Source of the DNA: Io17-Chloro-G2 sp965226825
GTDB taxonomy: Bacteria; Chloroflexota; Dehalococcoidia; Lucifugimonadales; UBA3495
Direction of reading: 5' to 3'
DNA: 64,000 bases
NCBI GenBank assembly: GCA_965226825.1
Contig: CBDDED010000002.1
Coordinates: forward strand, 496,001 to 560,000
Part shown: positions 33,023 to 41,693 of the stretch, piece after piece
How positions within the stretch are numbered: the stretch's first letter is position 1
Layout of the letters: each line of letters opens with the position of its first letter
Made by a program: the position numbers and the translations under genes
Notes under the pieces: model-generated
Seen by the model: only the letters and a program-made list of their open reading frames with translations
Told to the model about the DNA's origin: nothing
Database searches by the model: none

Positions 33023-33860
33023 TCTCCCTCCTCTCGTTTGCAGGGCTTTACCACCCGGATAGGGCCGCGCCAGGATCGTCTCTGCCCAGTTTAATCTGAT
33101 ACCTGAAATTCCCGCAAACGCCGCGAAGAAGCTGGCGGAGCGGTCAATGACGCCGCGCCGCGGGAAGATCATCCCAAGAGAGCCGGCGATCTTGGATGAG
33201 TCTCGGTTGCAGGGTCGAAACTCACTTCGAAGCCTACAGGTTGGAGCGCTCCGGACCCTAAACGGGCGCGGATGGTGTGGAACTGGGCACCGTTGGTAAA
33301 GTGGCGGCGTCGGGTCTTAACGCTAGGAATCCGGTGGAAACTGAGGTGGACCCTATTAATTGGACGGTATCCGTTTAATTGGACGGTATCCGTACCGAAT
33401 CAGGTGAGAGTACCGGTACTCTCGAATCTTCTAGTTTCCTTGGGCAAGCGCTTTTCGATAATGAGGTCGCTGGGTCAGCCTTGACCATTTTTAGTTGACG
33501 AAGCCAGATCATCAAGTGATACCCGGTAGCGTTCCGTTTGAGGAGGTGATTGCGCAAATTCAGAGACCGCCGTTGATAGGGGTGGCTCGTCAACCGCTCC
33601 CATGGGTGATGCGACCACCTATTTTGCAACCCTGCCACTGTACCTCATTGGGTTACAGGGCAATCGGTCTTGATCCCCGGCTGCCGGACCAAGCCCCTAA
33701 CTGCCGCTTCTTCATTCACCAGGCCGCCTTGCGCACGGCCACTATGATTTCTTCGACATCGACCACAACCTGTGACTGGTGATCGGGTCGTATTCTCCTG
33801 CAGTGTTACAGTAGGATAGGGCACACCATTGCATTGCAAGCCTCAGCTCAGGGAACCGTG
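33023..33860. other. Long intergenic region with repeat
   Basis: About 840 bp with no supported gene. It contains the dispersed repeat at 33341-33427 and several open frames without coding signs. GC content is somewhat lower than in the flanking genes. It may be a former insertion site. Confidence 0.55.
33341..33427 (+). repeat. Dispersed repeat with 16-bp palindrome, copy 1
   Basis: CTGAGGTGGACCCTATTAAT is followed by a tandem duplication of TTAATTGGACGGTATCCG and then GGTG plus the perfect palindrome AGAGTACCGGTACTCT (33407-33422). The same sequence without the duplication occurs at 53613-53679. GAGGTGGACCC openings are common at ends of IS3/IS481-like elements, so this may be an insertion sequence relic. 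Confidence 0.7.
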
Positions 33861-34085
33861 ATGAAGAACATAACGTTCAGCGCCGACGAAGAACTGATTG
33901 CAGCCGCCCGCCGCCGGGCCGCTGCCGAAGGAACTACCCTGAATGCCCAGTTCCGCCGGTGACTGGCCGATTACGTGGGCCGGCAGAGGCAGGAGGATGC
34001 GGCCCTGGCCGCCATCGATGCCCTTCAGGAGGTCATAGACACTGGCGGTCGCCGGTTCAGCCGGGATGAAATAAATGAGCGCTGA
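33861..34085 (+). pseudogene. VapB-type antitoxin gene with in-frame TGA
   Basis: The frame from ATG 33861 reads MKNITFSADEELIAAARRRA, then NAQFRR, stop TGA (33960-33962), then LADYVGRQRQEDAALAAIDA and ends with TGA at 34083. The first part is a ribbon-helix-helix DNA-binding domain, the second the toxin-binding tail. In related antitoxins a Trp (TGG) occupies the stop position (RRWLADY), so one G to A change explains it. The toxin gene starts inside the last codons (ATGA). As read, only a 33-residue DNA-binding peptide is made unless the stop is read through or translation restarts at the GTG of YVGRQR. Confidence 0.75.
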
Positions 34086-34497
34086 ACATTTCCTGGACAC
34101 CAGAATCTTTGTTTGCCTATTCGATGGAGCCACTCCTCAAAAGCGCCACCGTGCCCGGAAGTTGGTCGCGCAGAGCCTGGCCAACGGCAGTGGCTGCGTG
34201 AGCTACCAGGTCGTTCAGGAAACTGTGAATGTCTTGACCGGGAAATTGGGGGTGTCGCCAGACAGTATCCGCCGGCTTCTGGATGATGTCCTGGTTCCCT
34301 TGTGGCAGGTCAACCGCACATTAGCCCTGTACCATAGCGCTATCTCCCTACAGAGCCGTTACGGGTTCTCTTTCTACGATTCCCTCATCGTGGCTGCCGC
34401 CCTCGAAGCGGGCTGTACCCGGCTATACAGCGAAGATTTGCAGCACGACCAACAGATACAGCAGTTGACAATAACGAACCCGTTCTTGAGCCAGTAA
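34075..34497 (+). CDS. vapC: PIN-domain ribonuclease toxin, VapC type
   Basis: A 140-residue PIN-domain protein, a Mg-dependent RNase and the toxin half of a VapBC pair. The acidic residues are Asp8 in FLDTRIFV, Glu49 in VVQETVNVL, Asp102 in FYDSLIVAAAL and Glu120/Asp121 in LYSEDLQHDQ, as expected. Arg10 replaces the Asn usual after the first LDT. The start overlaps the end of the antitoxin gene, the standard arrangement. The gene is intact, whereas the antitoxin has a premature stop, so the toxin is either weakly expressed, inactive, or neutralised by a restarted antitoxin fragment or another antitoxin. Confidence 0.85.
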   Translation: MSAEHFLDTRIFVCLFDGATPQKRHRARKLVAQSLANGSGCVSYQVVQETVNVLTGKLGVSPDSIRRLLDDVLVPLWQVNRTLALYHSAISLQSRYGFSFYDSLIVAAALEAGCTRLYSEDLQHDQQIQQLTITNPFLSQ

Positions 34498-34560
34498 CAG
34501 GGAGCGACAAACCATTCCCCGAGCGCGACGCGAATGCAGCGCCGCCGGAGGCCGGCATCC

Positions 34561-36030
34561 CTAATGGTCGTCGGTCGGGAGGGGCGCGGTTGTGCCCTCC
34601 TTCCAGCTCCTCGCCCCTTGTAGCATTTCCTGGGCGTTGGTGCGGGTTGCGGTGGTGTTGGAGCCTAGCATCTGGCTGAGTTCGGTGACCCTGGCTTCGC
34701 CGTCCAGGGGCTCCACCGATGTCGTGGTCCGGTCGTGGGAGGCAAGTTTCGTGACCTTGGCGTGGTGGTCTGCGTAGACGGCTATTTGCGGGAGGTGGGT
34801 TACGCATAGCACCTGGTGGCTCTGGGACAAACCCCATAGTTTCTGGCCCAGGACGCTCCCGACCCGACCTCCTACGCCCGCATCGATCTCGTCGAACACG
34901 AGTATCGGGACCTGGTCGGCCGCGGACAGGATGGTCTTAATGGCGAGCATCAGCCGGGAGGCTTCTCCCCCCGAGGCGATCCTGGCCAGGGGACGCGGCG
35001 GTTCGCCCGGGTTCAGCGAGATCAGGAATTCCACAGAGTCGACACCCGTCCCGTTGAACGCGAGGCGCCTGACGGACTCTCCGTCTGAAGAATCTGTTGT
35101 AGAGGTTGTTGAAGACGGTGTTACGTCCGCGGTCCCATACCCGGTCTTAACCGGAACACCGTCCTCCGAGTCTGATTGGCGGATGTCCACAACCACCTCG
35201 GCATGTCCCAGGGCCAGCCCGGCGACCTCTGCCTGTATGGCACCGGCGAGGCGCGTGGCTGCGTGTTGACGGGCTTGGGAGAGCTGGCCCGCGAGCCTGC
35301 CGGCCTGCATTCGAAGGTCCGTCTCTTGGGACTTCAACTCCTCGGCCCGTTCTTCGCTGCGATCCAGGGTTTCCAGTTCTTCCACGGCCCTCTCGCCGTA
35401 GGCCAGGATCTCTCCGATGCTGCCGCCGTACTTTCTCTTGAGACCGTTGATCAAGTTCAGCCGCTCCTCGAGCTCATGAAGGCGCTCCGGGCTGTATTCG
35501 ATGCCGTCACGATAGTTTCGGAGGGCGCGGGCCAGCTCGTCAACCTGGTGGGTCAGGGCGTCCAACGATTCAAGGTTCTGTCTCAATGAGGGGTCCAACT
35601 GCTCCAACTGGGAGAGGTCCCTGGACACCTGCCCGAGAAGGTCTGTGACCGATTCCTGCCGGTCGAAGCCGTCGTATAACGCCCGGTAGGCGTGGTCGGA
35701 CAGGGCGATAATTCGCTCTGCGTTGGCGACCCGGTCCCTCTCCAGGGTCAGGTCGTCATCCTCGGCCGGGCGCAGATTTGCCTCGCTGATCTCTCCCACC
35801 TGGTACCTGAGAAAATCCACCCGCTGGGCAAGCTCCTGCTCATCCTTCCGCAGCCGGTCCAGCTCCCGGCGCGCCTCCGTAAGCCGGCGGGCCAGCTCTG
35901 CCACCTCGGTGCGAAGCGGCCATAGCCCGCCATACTGGTCCAGGATATCCATCTGTTCTCGCACCCGGAGCAGGGACAGGTGCTGATTTTGGCCGTGGAT
36001 GTCCACCAGGTGTTGGGCCAGTGTGTTCAA
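34561..36030 (-). CDS. recN: DNA repair protein RecN, main part (coiled coil and C-terminal ATPase half)
   Basis: Residues from about 120 onward of RecN, the SMC-like protein that tethers broken DNA ends. It opens with NTLAQHLVDIHGQNQHLSLL (Q-loop region), continues with long heptad helices (ELARRLTEARRELDRLRKDE) and closes with the ATPase C-terminal half: LARIASGGEASRLMLAIKT (signature), VPILVFDEIDAGVGG (Walker B) and HQVLCVTHLPQIA (H-loop). It starts at TTG 36030, which overlaps the stop of the N-terminal frame (36027-36386). Restoring one C to a CCCC run joins the frames as RIVPLRLLNTLAQ, the expected RecN sequence, so a one-base deletion or assembly error split the gene. Confidence 0.88.
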   Translation of the reverse strand: MNTLAQHLVDIHGQNQHLSLLRVREQMDILDQYGGLWPLRTEVAELARRLTEARRELDRLRKDEQELAQRVDFLRYQVGEISEANLRPAEDDDLTLERDRVANAERIIALSDHAYRALYDGFDRQESVTDLLGQVSRDLSQLEQLDPSLRQNLESLDALTHQVDELARALRNYRDGIEYSPERLHELEERLNLINGLKRKYGGSIGEILAYGERAVEELETLDRSEERAEELKSQETDLRMQAGRLAGQLSQARQHAATRLAGAIQAEVAGLALGHAEVVVDIRQSDSEDGVPVKTGYGTADVTPSSTTSTTDSSDGESVRRLAFNGTGVDSVEFLISLNPGEPPRPLARIASGGEASRLMLAIKTILSAADQVPILVFDEIDAGVGGRVGSVLGQKLWGLSQSHQVLCVTHLPQIAVYADHHAKVTKLASHDRTTTSVEPLDGEARVTELSQMLGSNTTATRTNAQEMLQGARSWKEGTTAPLPTDDH

Positions 36031-36386
36031 CAGCCGGAGGGGACGATCCGCCCGTTGACGCGGCAGGTGTTGCGCCCGTCGAGGTTGACCTCCCGGGCGA
36101 GAATTATCTCCTCCTCGTCGGCGTCGATTTCGTACTCATTCAGGGCAGTTTCGACTCTCTGGGAGAGGTCGCCGCCCAGCAGGAAGATGCCCTCCACCCT
36201 GGACTGGCGGGCGCCGGAACGCACCATGCCGCCATCGGCGCGGCCGCCAAGAAGCAGGCTCAGCGCATCCACGATGATCGACTTGCCGGCCCCCGTCTCC
36301 CCGGTAAGCACGCTGAAGCCGGGCGCCAGCTCAATTTCGAGCTGCTCTATGGTGGCGAAGTTGGTGACGCTAAAGAGTCTGAGCAT
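36027..36386 (-). CDS. recN: DNA repair protein RecN, N-terminal Walker A part
   Basis: The first 119 residues of RecN from ATG 36386: MLRLFSVTNFATIEQLEIEL, then FSVLTGETGAGKSIIVDALSLLLG with the Walker A Lys in GETGAGKS and the conserved RSGARQSRVEG. It stops at TGA after RVNGRIVPSGC, where the true sequence should pass into HGQNQH of the next frame. The ATP site of RecN needs both halves, so unless the break is a sequence error the protein is non-functional. The weak Shine-Dalgarno is accepted because this ATG matches the usual RecN N-terminus. Confidence 0.85.
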   Translation of the reverse strand: MLRLFSVTNFATIEQLEIELAPGFSVLTGETGAGKSIIVDALSLLLGGRADGGMVRSGARQSRVEGIFLLGGDLSQRVETALNEYEIDADEEEIILAREVNLDGRNTCRVNGRIVPSGC

Positions 36387-36469
36387 GGCTATGTCCGAAG
36401 CTCCACCCTGGCGAGGGTCGCCCTTTGGTCTACCCGGATTGCCGGCCGCATTTGACAACCTCGACAGCC

Positions 36470-37414
36470 TCAGGGCGTGGTTTCCGCGAACCGCGGCATC
36501 ACTTCCGTGGCGAATAGTTCCAGGTTTTCGGTGGGGATGGGGTCCGGGAAGAGGAGGAAGAAGTAGGTAATCCCGCTATCGACATATCGTTGGATTTGCT
36601 CTGCGCACTGCTCGGGCGTGCCGGCAATAGCCCGGGAAAGGGACGCCCGATATTCAGCCTCGCTCCGGTTTGCGCCCGCCGCCCCCTGGACAACCAGACT
36701 TTCGAACTCGGCCTCGCTTCCGGCAATGACAACCCTGGTGTTGTGGCTTACCTCGATCTCCGAGACGTCCCGCCCTGTGTTCCGGCAGTGCTCCCCGAGG
36801 ACGTCCAGGGTCGCCCGGTGTTCATCCAGGTCCATTTCAAAGCCCGCGTTGCAGATATCCGCATACCTGGCCGCCGCCCCGAGCAGATGCCTCTCACCGT
36901 GTCCCCCTATCAGGAACGGGGGGTGGGGCTTCTGGACGGGGCCGGGGACGTTCTTTGCCCCGGACAGAGAATAGTACCGCCCGTTAAAGGTGACCTCTTC
37001 CTCCGTCCACAACCTTTTCATCATCTCAATGGACTCCTCCAGCATCCCCACCCTGGTGGACGTGGAGGGGAAATCCAGGCCCGAAGCCAGGTGGTCCTCC
37101 CTGCCGCCGCCGGCGCCAATTCCCACCTCCAGCCGGCCGTTGCTGATGACATCCAGGGTGGAGGCCATCTTGGCGAAGACCGCCGGGTGACGGTAGGTAT
37201 TCGCCAGGACCAGGGGCGTGAGCCTGATGCGGCTCGTCTCCGCGGCCAGGGCCGATAGGGTGGTCCAGCACTCCAGGGTGGGCGCGTTGAGCAAGTCGTA
37301 CAGGGTCGCGGAGTAGTACCCCAGCCGGTCGGCATCCGTCCAGATTCGCCGCAGGGACTGGTAGCTATACCCCCCCTGGTGTATGCGGACACTGAACTTG
37401 ACCTGTTTATTCAT
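36470..37414 (-). CDS. LLM-class flavin/F420-dependent oxidoreductase
   Basis: A 314-residue TIM-barrel oxidoreductase of the luciferase-like superfamily, in a different subgroup from the SsuD-like enzyme at 14951. It starts MNKQVKFSVRIHQGGYSYQS; typical segments are RIRLTPLVLANTYRHPAVFAKMASTLD, NGRLEVGIGAGGG and HPPFLIGGHGERHLL, and a C-terminal IAGTPEQCAEQIQRYVDSGI. The GAGGGREDH loop is common in F420-using members, but FMN use cannot be excluded. ATG 37414 follows GGGTGGGACT. It lies directly upstream of recN on the same strand without functional link. Confidence 0.82.
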   Translation of the reverse strand: MNKQVKFSVRIHQGGYSYQSLRRIWTDADRLGYYSATLYDLLNAPTLECWTTLSALAAETSRIRLTPLVLANTYRHPAVFAKMASTLDVISNGRLEVGIGAGGGREDHLASGLDFPSTSTRVGMLEESIEMMKRLWTEEEVTFNGRYYSLSGAKNVPGPVQKPHPPFLIGGHGERHLLGAAARYADICNAGFEMDLDEHRATLDVLGEHCRNTGRDVSEIEVSHNTRVVIAGSEAEFESLVVQGAAGANRSEAEYRASLSRAIAGTPEQCAEQIQRYVDSGITYFFLLFPDPIPTENLELFATEVMPRFAETTP

Positions 37415-37637
37415 AGTCCCACCCAACATTGATAGTCCCGCGCGGCTTTGCACAAAATGTTCGTATTCACCATTTCTTGTGCAGGATTTCCATAAATCCG
37501 GTCCTGATAGTCAGTACTGTAGTGGCCTGCATGGGGGTAACCGTTCTTGGGAGATGGTGATTCTCAGTGCGCCATCCCCAAGGGGTCGGGACAGCGGGGT
37601 GTTTCCGCGCTTGTGCTGTTTGCAGGCGCTCCGTGGT

Positions 37638-38300
37638 TCAGGGAGCCTGGGGCTCCGGGATGAGGATAACCTGGACGTGTTCCCTTCGGAGGTCCGGCTC
37701 CTCCCTCGCGCCGATGGCGAACGGGGTGACGGTTCTTGCGGTGACCTTGGCCAGCAGTCTAGCCCGTTCTGCAGCCCGGTCGATGTCGTCCTGCTGGATG
37801 GTGATTGAGACCTCGGCCAGGAGGTAATCTGTGGGGCCGTCGGTGGTGAGGACCAGGTCTGCTTTGTCCAGTTCGTCCGTCTCTCGGGCCCCGATCATTC
37901 CCTGCGCTTCTGCTTCGTCGAGGAGCCCGGTGAGAGCCGACTTTTCGCGCTGAGTGGCGAACACCTTGGCGTTTATGCCCTGGCTCCGGCGGAGGAATCT
38001 GTGGACGTACGTGGCGACGTGGGATTCGTAGTCGGTCCCTAGGATCCAACTGATGTCGTCGCCCATTCTGCTGAGGTCTTCTTTGAAGGAGCCGATGTCT
38101 CCGTCCATTCTGCCGACGCTTTCCTTAAGCGTGCCAACGTCTTCTTTGAGAGTGCCAACGTCTTCCTCGATTCTTTCGAGCCGCACGGGAGTTTGGAGGA
38201 GTTCTTCGGTAAGGATATGCCGGCGCAGGGCATCCCTGAGCGCGGGTTCGCGCTCCATGGCGTTCAGGATGTCCTGGAAGTTGTTGACTGGGCTGGTCAT
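37638..38300 (-). CDS. Coiled-coil protein with PD-(D/E)XK nuclease-like C-terminus
   Basis: A 220-residue protein. After a helical start (FQDILNAMEREPALRDALRR) comes a heptad region (EEDVGTLKEDVGTLKESVGR, then MDGDIGSFKEDLSRMGDDI) of about six 7-residue repeats, clearly a coiled coil. Residues 90-220 have TGLLDEAEAQGMI, ADLVLTTDGPTDYLLAEVSITIQ and AAERARLLAKVT, which resembles the D...ExS/K core of restriction-nuclease-like domains seen with such coiled coils (DUF3782-like). ATG 38300 is well placed. Function is unknown; the family is frequent in Cyanobacteria and Chloroflexota. Confidence 0.6.
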   Translation of the reverse strand: MTSPVNNFQDILNAMEREPALRDALRRHILTEELLQTPVRLERIEEDVGTLKEDVGTLKESVGRMDGDIGSFKEDLSRMGDDISWILGTDYESHVATYVHRFLRRSQGINAKVFATQREKSALTGLLDEAEAQGMIGARETDELDKADLVLTTDGPTDYLLAEVSITIQQDDIDRAAERARLLAKVTARTVTPFAIGAREEPDLRREHVQVILIPEPQAP

Positions 38301-38395
38301 TGATGCGCCTTGGGAATCATTTTACATCTTATCTCTGTCCGAGGATGGCAAGGGTGGCCGTGTTCCGCTCAGGGTCTTTCTATTGTCCCCCGTCA

Positions 38396-38565
38396 TTCCA
38401 GCCGCAGCGGGAATCCAGAGCCCTGATTATGTACCAAGACGGTTATGCCAAATAAGACGCGCCGGGTGGACAGGTTGACGTCCCAACTGGAACATTCCTG
38501 CAGACACGAACCAGGTTGGATGGGGAAAAGGGCTCTGGATTCCCGTTGCGGCAAAAGTGACGGGG
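38396..38565. repeat. MITE-like repeat, copy E
   Basis: 170 bp with inverted arms (CCCCCGTCATTCCAGCCGCA ... TGACGGGG). Its interior, CTGATTATGTACCAAGACGG to AACATTCCTGCAGACACGAA, is the reverse complement of copy D with about 10% differences. The right arm is slightly more degenerate (GTTGCGGCAAAAGTGACGGGG). Confidence 0.85.
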
Positions 38566-38635
38566 AGTAGGAATCCAAATGGCCTCCAGGACGGCGAAGT
38601 GGGCGATGACCCAGCGGCGCACGCGGGTTTACTGG

Positions 38636-39181
38636 CTACTGGCGAAGCTTGGCGGTGAACTTCTGGCGTACCTTGGCGACTTTGGGGCTGATGACTATCT
38701 GGCAGTACATGCTGCCGGGGTTGTTCTGGTAAAACAGCCGGTGTTCATCTTCCGCAGGATAGAATTCTTCTAAGGGGGAAACCTCGGTTACCACCGGACC
38801 GTTTTCGGTCCCCGACGCGTCCAACGCCTTTATGAAATCCGCGGCCTGGTCCTTCTGGGCCTCGGTGGTGTAAAGGATCACCGAGCGGTAGCGCGGGCCC
38901 CGGTCCGCCCCCTGGCGGTTGAGGGTGGTGGGGTCGTGGGTGGCGAAGAACACCTCGAGCATTTCCGGGAATGTGATCGTGCCGGGGTCGAACTCCAACC
39001 GGACCACCTCGGCATGCCCGGTCGTTTCACTGCAGACTTCATAGTAGGACGGGTTGACCTTGTGGCCGCCGGAATATCCGGACGTGATTGAGGCTACGCC
39101 TGCGATTTCTTCGAAAACGGCCTCGACGCACCAGAAGCATCCCCCGCCCAGTACGGCAACCTCGCTATTTTGGTCAGACAC
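38636..39181 (-). CDS. msrA: Peptide-methionine (S)-S-oxide reductase MsrA
   Basis: A 181-residue repair enzyme that reduces methionine-S-sulfoxide in proteins, using thioredoxin. The catalytic motif GGGCFWCVEAVFE lies at residues 12-24, followed by the family blocks GYSGGHKVNPSYYEVCSETTGHAE, EFDPGTITFPEMLEVFF, HDPTTLNRQGADRGPRYRS and EDEHRLFYQNN. All expected residues are present and the length is normal for a stand-alone MsrA. The start is GTG 39181 with GGAG about 10 nt upstream. No MsrB is adjacent. Confidence 0.95.
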   Translation of the reverse strand: MSDQNSEVAVLGGGCFWCVEAVFEEIAGVASITSGYSGGHKVNPSYYEVCSETTGHAEVVRLEFDPGTITFPEMLEVFFATHDPTTLNRQGADRGPRYRSVILYTTEAQKDQAADFIKALDASGTENGPVVTEVSPLEEFYPAEDEHRLFYQNNPGSMYCQIVISPKVAKVRQKFTAKLRQ

Positions 39182-39645
39182 TTTTTCTTACTCCAATTGC
39201 CAGAGTTTTTGGCCCTGCAACTTTACAGTTCATACAGTCCTATTATGGCACAGCGCATCACATGGGCGGTCCGCTTGGATTTGGCGGCCCCGGTCCACAC
39301 GCTTTCCGGGGTTCTCCGGGGCACGGACGATCGGTTCAACGATCCACCACCGGAAGGCGGTGATTCCTGGATGCTCCGGTGGTTAGTTCACCCACAGCCT
39401 CTGCCGGTAGGGCACCGGGCGTCCTTTAATAGCCAAGATGTCGCTGGTGTGGTGTGTCCTGTAATAGGTGTCGCTGTTCAGGATAAATGTCCGTTTAAGC
39501 GGCCAGCATAAATGTCACTCGGTTAGGTTGCCATGGTATCAATGGTGGTGGCGTCGCGGGAGCGCAGCAGGAAAGTCGTTGCGCAGACGAAGTGGGTCAG
39601 GATGAAAGTCGTCCGCTTCTCCTATCCAGTGTCCCTTGAATCCCC
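39182..39645. other. Intergenic region with possible insertion sequence relic
   Basis: About 460 bp without a supported gene. At 39430-39530 short motifs recur: GGTGTCGCTG, ATAAATGTCCG and ATAAATGTCACTCGG. Such serial ATAAATGTC boxes are typical of transposase-binding ends of IS21/IS481-like elements, but no transposase remains. An open frame at 39170-39511 is not convincing. Confidence 0.45.
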
Positions 39646-40347
39646 TCAGTTTGACTGATTCAATCCCCGGAGGAAGAGCACCAGGAACCCGATCAGGAGC
39701 AAAGTCGCGCCACCCCCTATCGTGATCACCACCCACGGCATTTTTTCCGCCAAACCCTCCTGCCCTCCAATGGCGGTCCCGACCAGAATCATTACCACAG
39801 CCACCAATAGAGCGGCACCCATCAAGGAGAATTGGGCCACGGTCTCATTGATCAATACACCGTTAATCTCAAGGTTTTCAACCCCCTGTGCCGTAAGGAC
39901 ACGCTCCATGCTCCGGAGGGAAATAATCCGGTAGAGCACGAATACTCCTAAGAGGCTGATCAGGAAGAGCCCGGCGGCGAACATGATCGACTGCGGGGCA
40001 TCACCGCCGGTCTGTGCCCCCAAGAAACGCTGCCAGTTTACGCGGTTCTGGTCCCAGACTCCCGCGGCGTGGGGGAGAAGGGCGAGCCAGGCGACCATCA
40101 GAAACGCCGGTTTGGTCTTTTTGCCGAATTGGAGGAGACCATAGAGTCCGGTGAACAGCAGGATCCCAAGCACAATTGCTGAGGATTCGAAATCTGGCAC
40201 CTTTCCCGCCAGGCCATCGGGCCAGAAGGGCCCTCCGGATTCGGAAAAGGATACCCACCCGGAAAAAACGCGGCCTGACAGGAATAGCAGAACGGCGACC
40301 AGGACCAGTTCCATCGCCATCAGTATTGCGACACGGCCCCCCCTCAT
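39646..40347 (-). CDS. Multi-helix membrane protein, last gene of the MoxR/transglutaminase operon
   Basis: A 233-residue integral membrane protein with about five helices: VAILMAMELVLVAVLLFLSG, IVLGILLFTGLYGLL, FLMVAWLALLPHAAG, FAAGLFLISLLGVFVLY and a C-terminal pair (LMGAALLVAVVMILVG, VVITIGGGATLLLIGFLVLF). I do not recognise the family. It starts 4 bp after the DUF58 gene stop, so it belongs to the operon running from 53489 to 39646. By position it may be a small subunit of the membrane assembly built by the upstream genes. Confidence 0.7.
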   Translation of the reverse strand: MRGGRVAILMAMELVLVAVLLFLSGRVFSGWVSFSESGGPFWPDGLAGKVPDFESSAIVLGILLFTGLYGLLQFGKKTKPAFLMVAWLALLPHAAGVWDQNRVNWQRFLGAQTGGDAPQSIMFAAGLFLISLLGVFVLYRIISLRSMERVLTAQGVENLEINGVLINETVAQFSLMGAALLVAVVMILVGTAIGGQEGLAEKMPWVVITIGGGATLLLIGFLVLFLRGLNQSN

Positions 40348-40351
40348 GGCT

Positions 40352-41692
40352 TCACCTGTAAGCGTTCATGTGCCGGACCAGCGTGGCGATGAAGTCCTCT
40401 CTGGATGGGTCCCACTCGATTACAGCCGCCCCGCATCGGCGCAGGTCGGCGGCCATTGACCTGCTTTCCCAGATGGCAAGCTCTCCACCCACTGAGGCCA
40501 GGTCCGATACCTGGTCCGACTCCGTCGGATTGACGTGGACCACCCTCACCAGGCCCGGCCGCCTGGAACGCCTGCGAAGAGCCGTGAGCCTCTTGATCGC
40601 AGTGGAGAGGCGCTGCAGTGACTCCTGGGACTCCCCGGGACGCGGGTAGTGAACATCCAGCCGGGTAATGACAAATACGTCGGGCTGGAGTCTCATCAGA
40701 AACCCCTTGCACCATTCCACTGACTGCAGAAGATCATGCCGGGGAGGTCCCGACCTCAGGCCTGCCAGCATCTGTGTGAGTCGACGAAATTGCTTCTGGC
40801 CGGCCTCCGGCGACAGTAGTTCACCCCCCTTGCCGTAGCTGTTGTAAGCATAGGCTCCGACAGTGGAACCCTTGGACAGGTAAAATTGGGCCAGGCTGCC
40901 TGCGGCTTCCACTGTGTTTTCCATTGGGTTAGCCAGCGGAGTACCCACGTCCATATAGTTGGCGGTGTCCAGGAATATCCAGATTGCCTTTCTGCCTTCC
41001 GGTTCCAGTTCGTTTACCAGCGGCAGGTTGTCGCTGCGTGAGCTCCGAGAGCTCGCCTTCCAGTTGATCAGCTTGATTGGGTCTCCGGGGGCGTACGGGC
41101 GCAGCTCGCGAAACTCTGAGTTGGACATACCGGTCTTGGCCAGGTCGTCCTGGTAGCGAGACTGCTTCGTGGAAACGCGAATCTCGTTCAGACGCATAAT
41201 GCCTCTGATCCTCGGGACCACCGACATGCGGACTGCTTCCCCGCCAGCCCCGGGCCCGTTTCGCCTCATTCCGAAGGGAGCCTGGGATTCCCATGTGGTC
41301 GCCGGCAGCATGAATTCACCCCTCTTGGGAAATCTGATCCGATAGGACAGATCCCAAGTTCGCAACCAAGGCCATTTCCAGAGCACCCTGAGGTTATTGC
41401 CATCCAGCACTTCCACTTCCGGGGGCAGGGCGTCATGTACGAATATCAGGCCTAATCCGCTGGAAACGGTCAACCGCCGCTCCACTTGGAGCGTATCACC
41501 GGCCCAGCAGATTTCACGGGGAAGGCCTTTCTCAATGGAGATGCCGCCCGGAGGCTGTACAGCAGAGATCATGAGGAAGGTGATGAGCAGAAAGACTGCC
41601 CCTGCCAGCAGCGCGAGGTTTCCCAGCGCCAGCCCCAGGGCCAGGAGGAGCAGGCAAAGCCCGAGCCACGCCATCAGGGAGTTGGGCAGCAA
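40352..41692 (-). CDS. DUF58 domain protein
   Basis: A 446-residue protein of the DUF58 family, regular partner of MoxR ATPases. Two N-terminal helices (LMAWLGLCLLLLALGLALGN, LLAGAVFLLITFLMI) are followed by a beta domain and then the DUF58 core: EFRELRPYAPGDPIKLINWKASSR and a von Willebrand A-like IWIFLDTANYMDVG, where the MIDAS-type DxSxS has become DTANYM. TTG 41692 was chosen because AAGGAGG (41700-41706) lies 7 nt upstream and no start fits in the longer open frame, which would overlap moxR. The start is 1 nt after the moxR stop codon. It probably acts as an adaptor on which the MoxR ATPase works. Confidence 0.85.
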   Translation of the reverse strand: MLPNSLMAWLGLCLLLLALGLALGNLALLAGAVFLLITFLMISAVQPPGGISIEKGLPREICWAGDTLQVERRLTVSSGLGLIFVHDALPPEVEVLDGNNLRVLWKWPWLRTWDLSYRIRFPKRGEFMLPATTWESQAPFGMRRNGPGAGGEAVRMSVVPRIRGIMRLNEIRVSTKQSRYQDDLAKTGMSNSEFRELRPYAPGDPIKLINWKASSRSSRSDNLPLVNELEPEGRKAIWIFLDTANYMDVGTPLANPMENTVEAAGSLAQFYLSKGSTVGAYAYNSYGKGGELLSPEAGQKQFRRLTQMLAGLRSGPPRHDLLQSVEWCKGFLMRLQPDVFVITRLDVHYPRPGESQESLQRLSTAIKRLTALRRRSRRPGLVRVVHVNPTESDQVSDLASVGGELAIWESRSMAADLRRCGAAVIEWDPSREDFIATLVRHMNAYR

Positions 41693-41693
41693 C

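Noticed and set aside
33375..33839. Several short open frames in the gap before the antitoxin gene
   Set aside because: They cross the dispersed palindromic repeat or lack start signals; amino-acid composition is not protein-like.
39170..39511. Open frame containing MAQRITWAVRLDLAAPVHTLSG
   Set aside because: No family, no Shine-Dalgarno, and it overlaps the msrA start and an insertion sequence-like relic.
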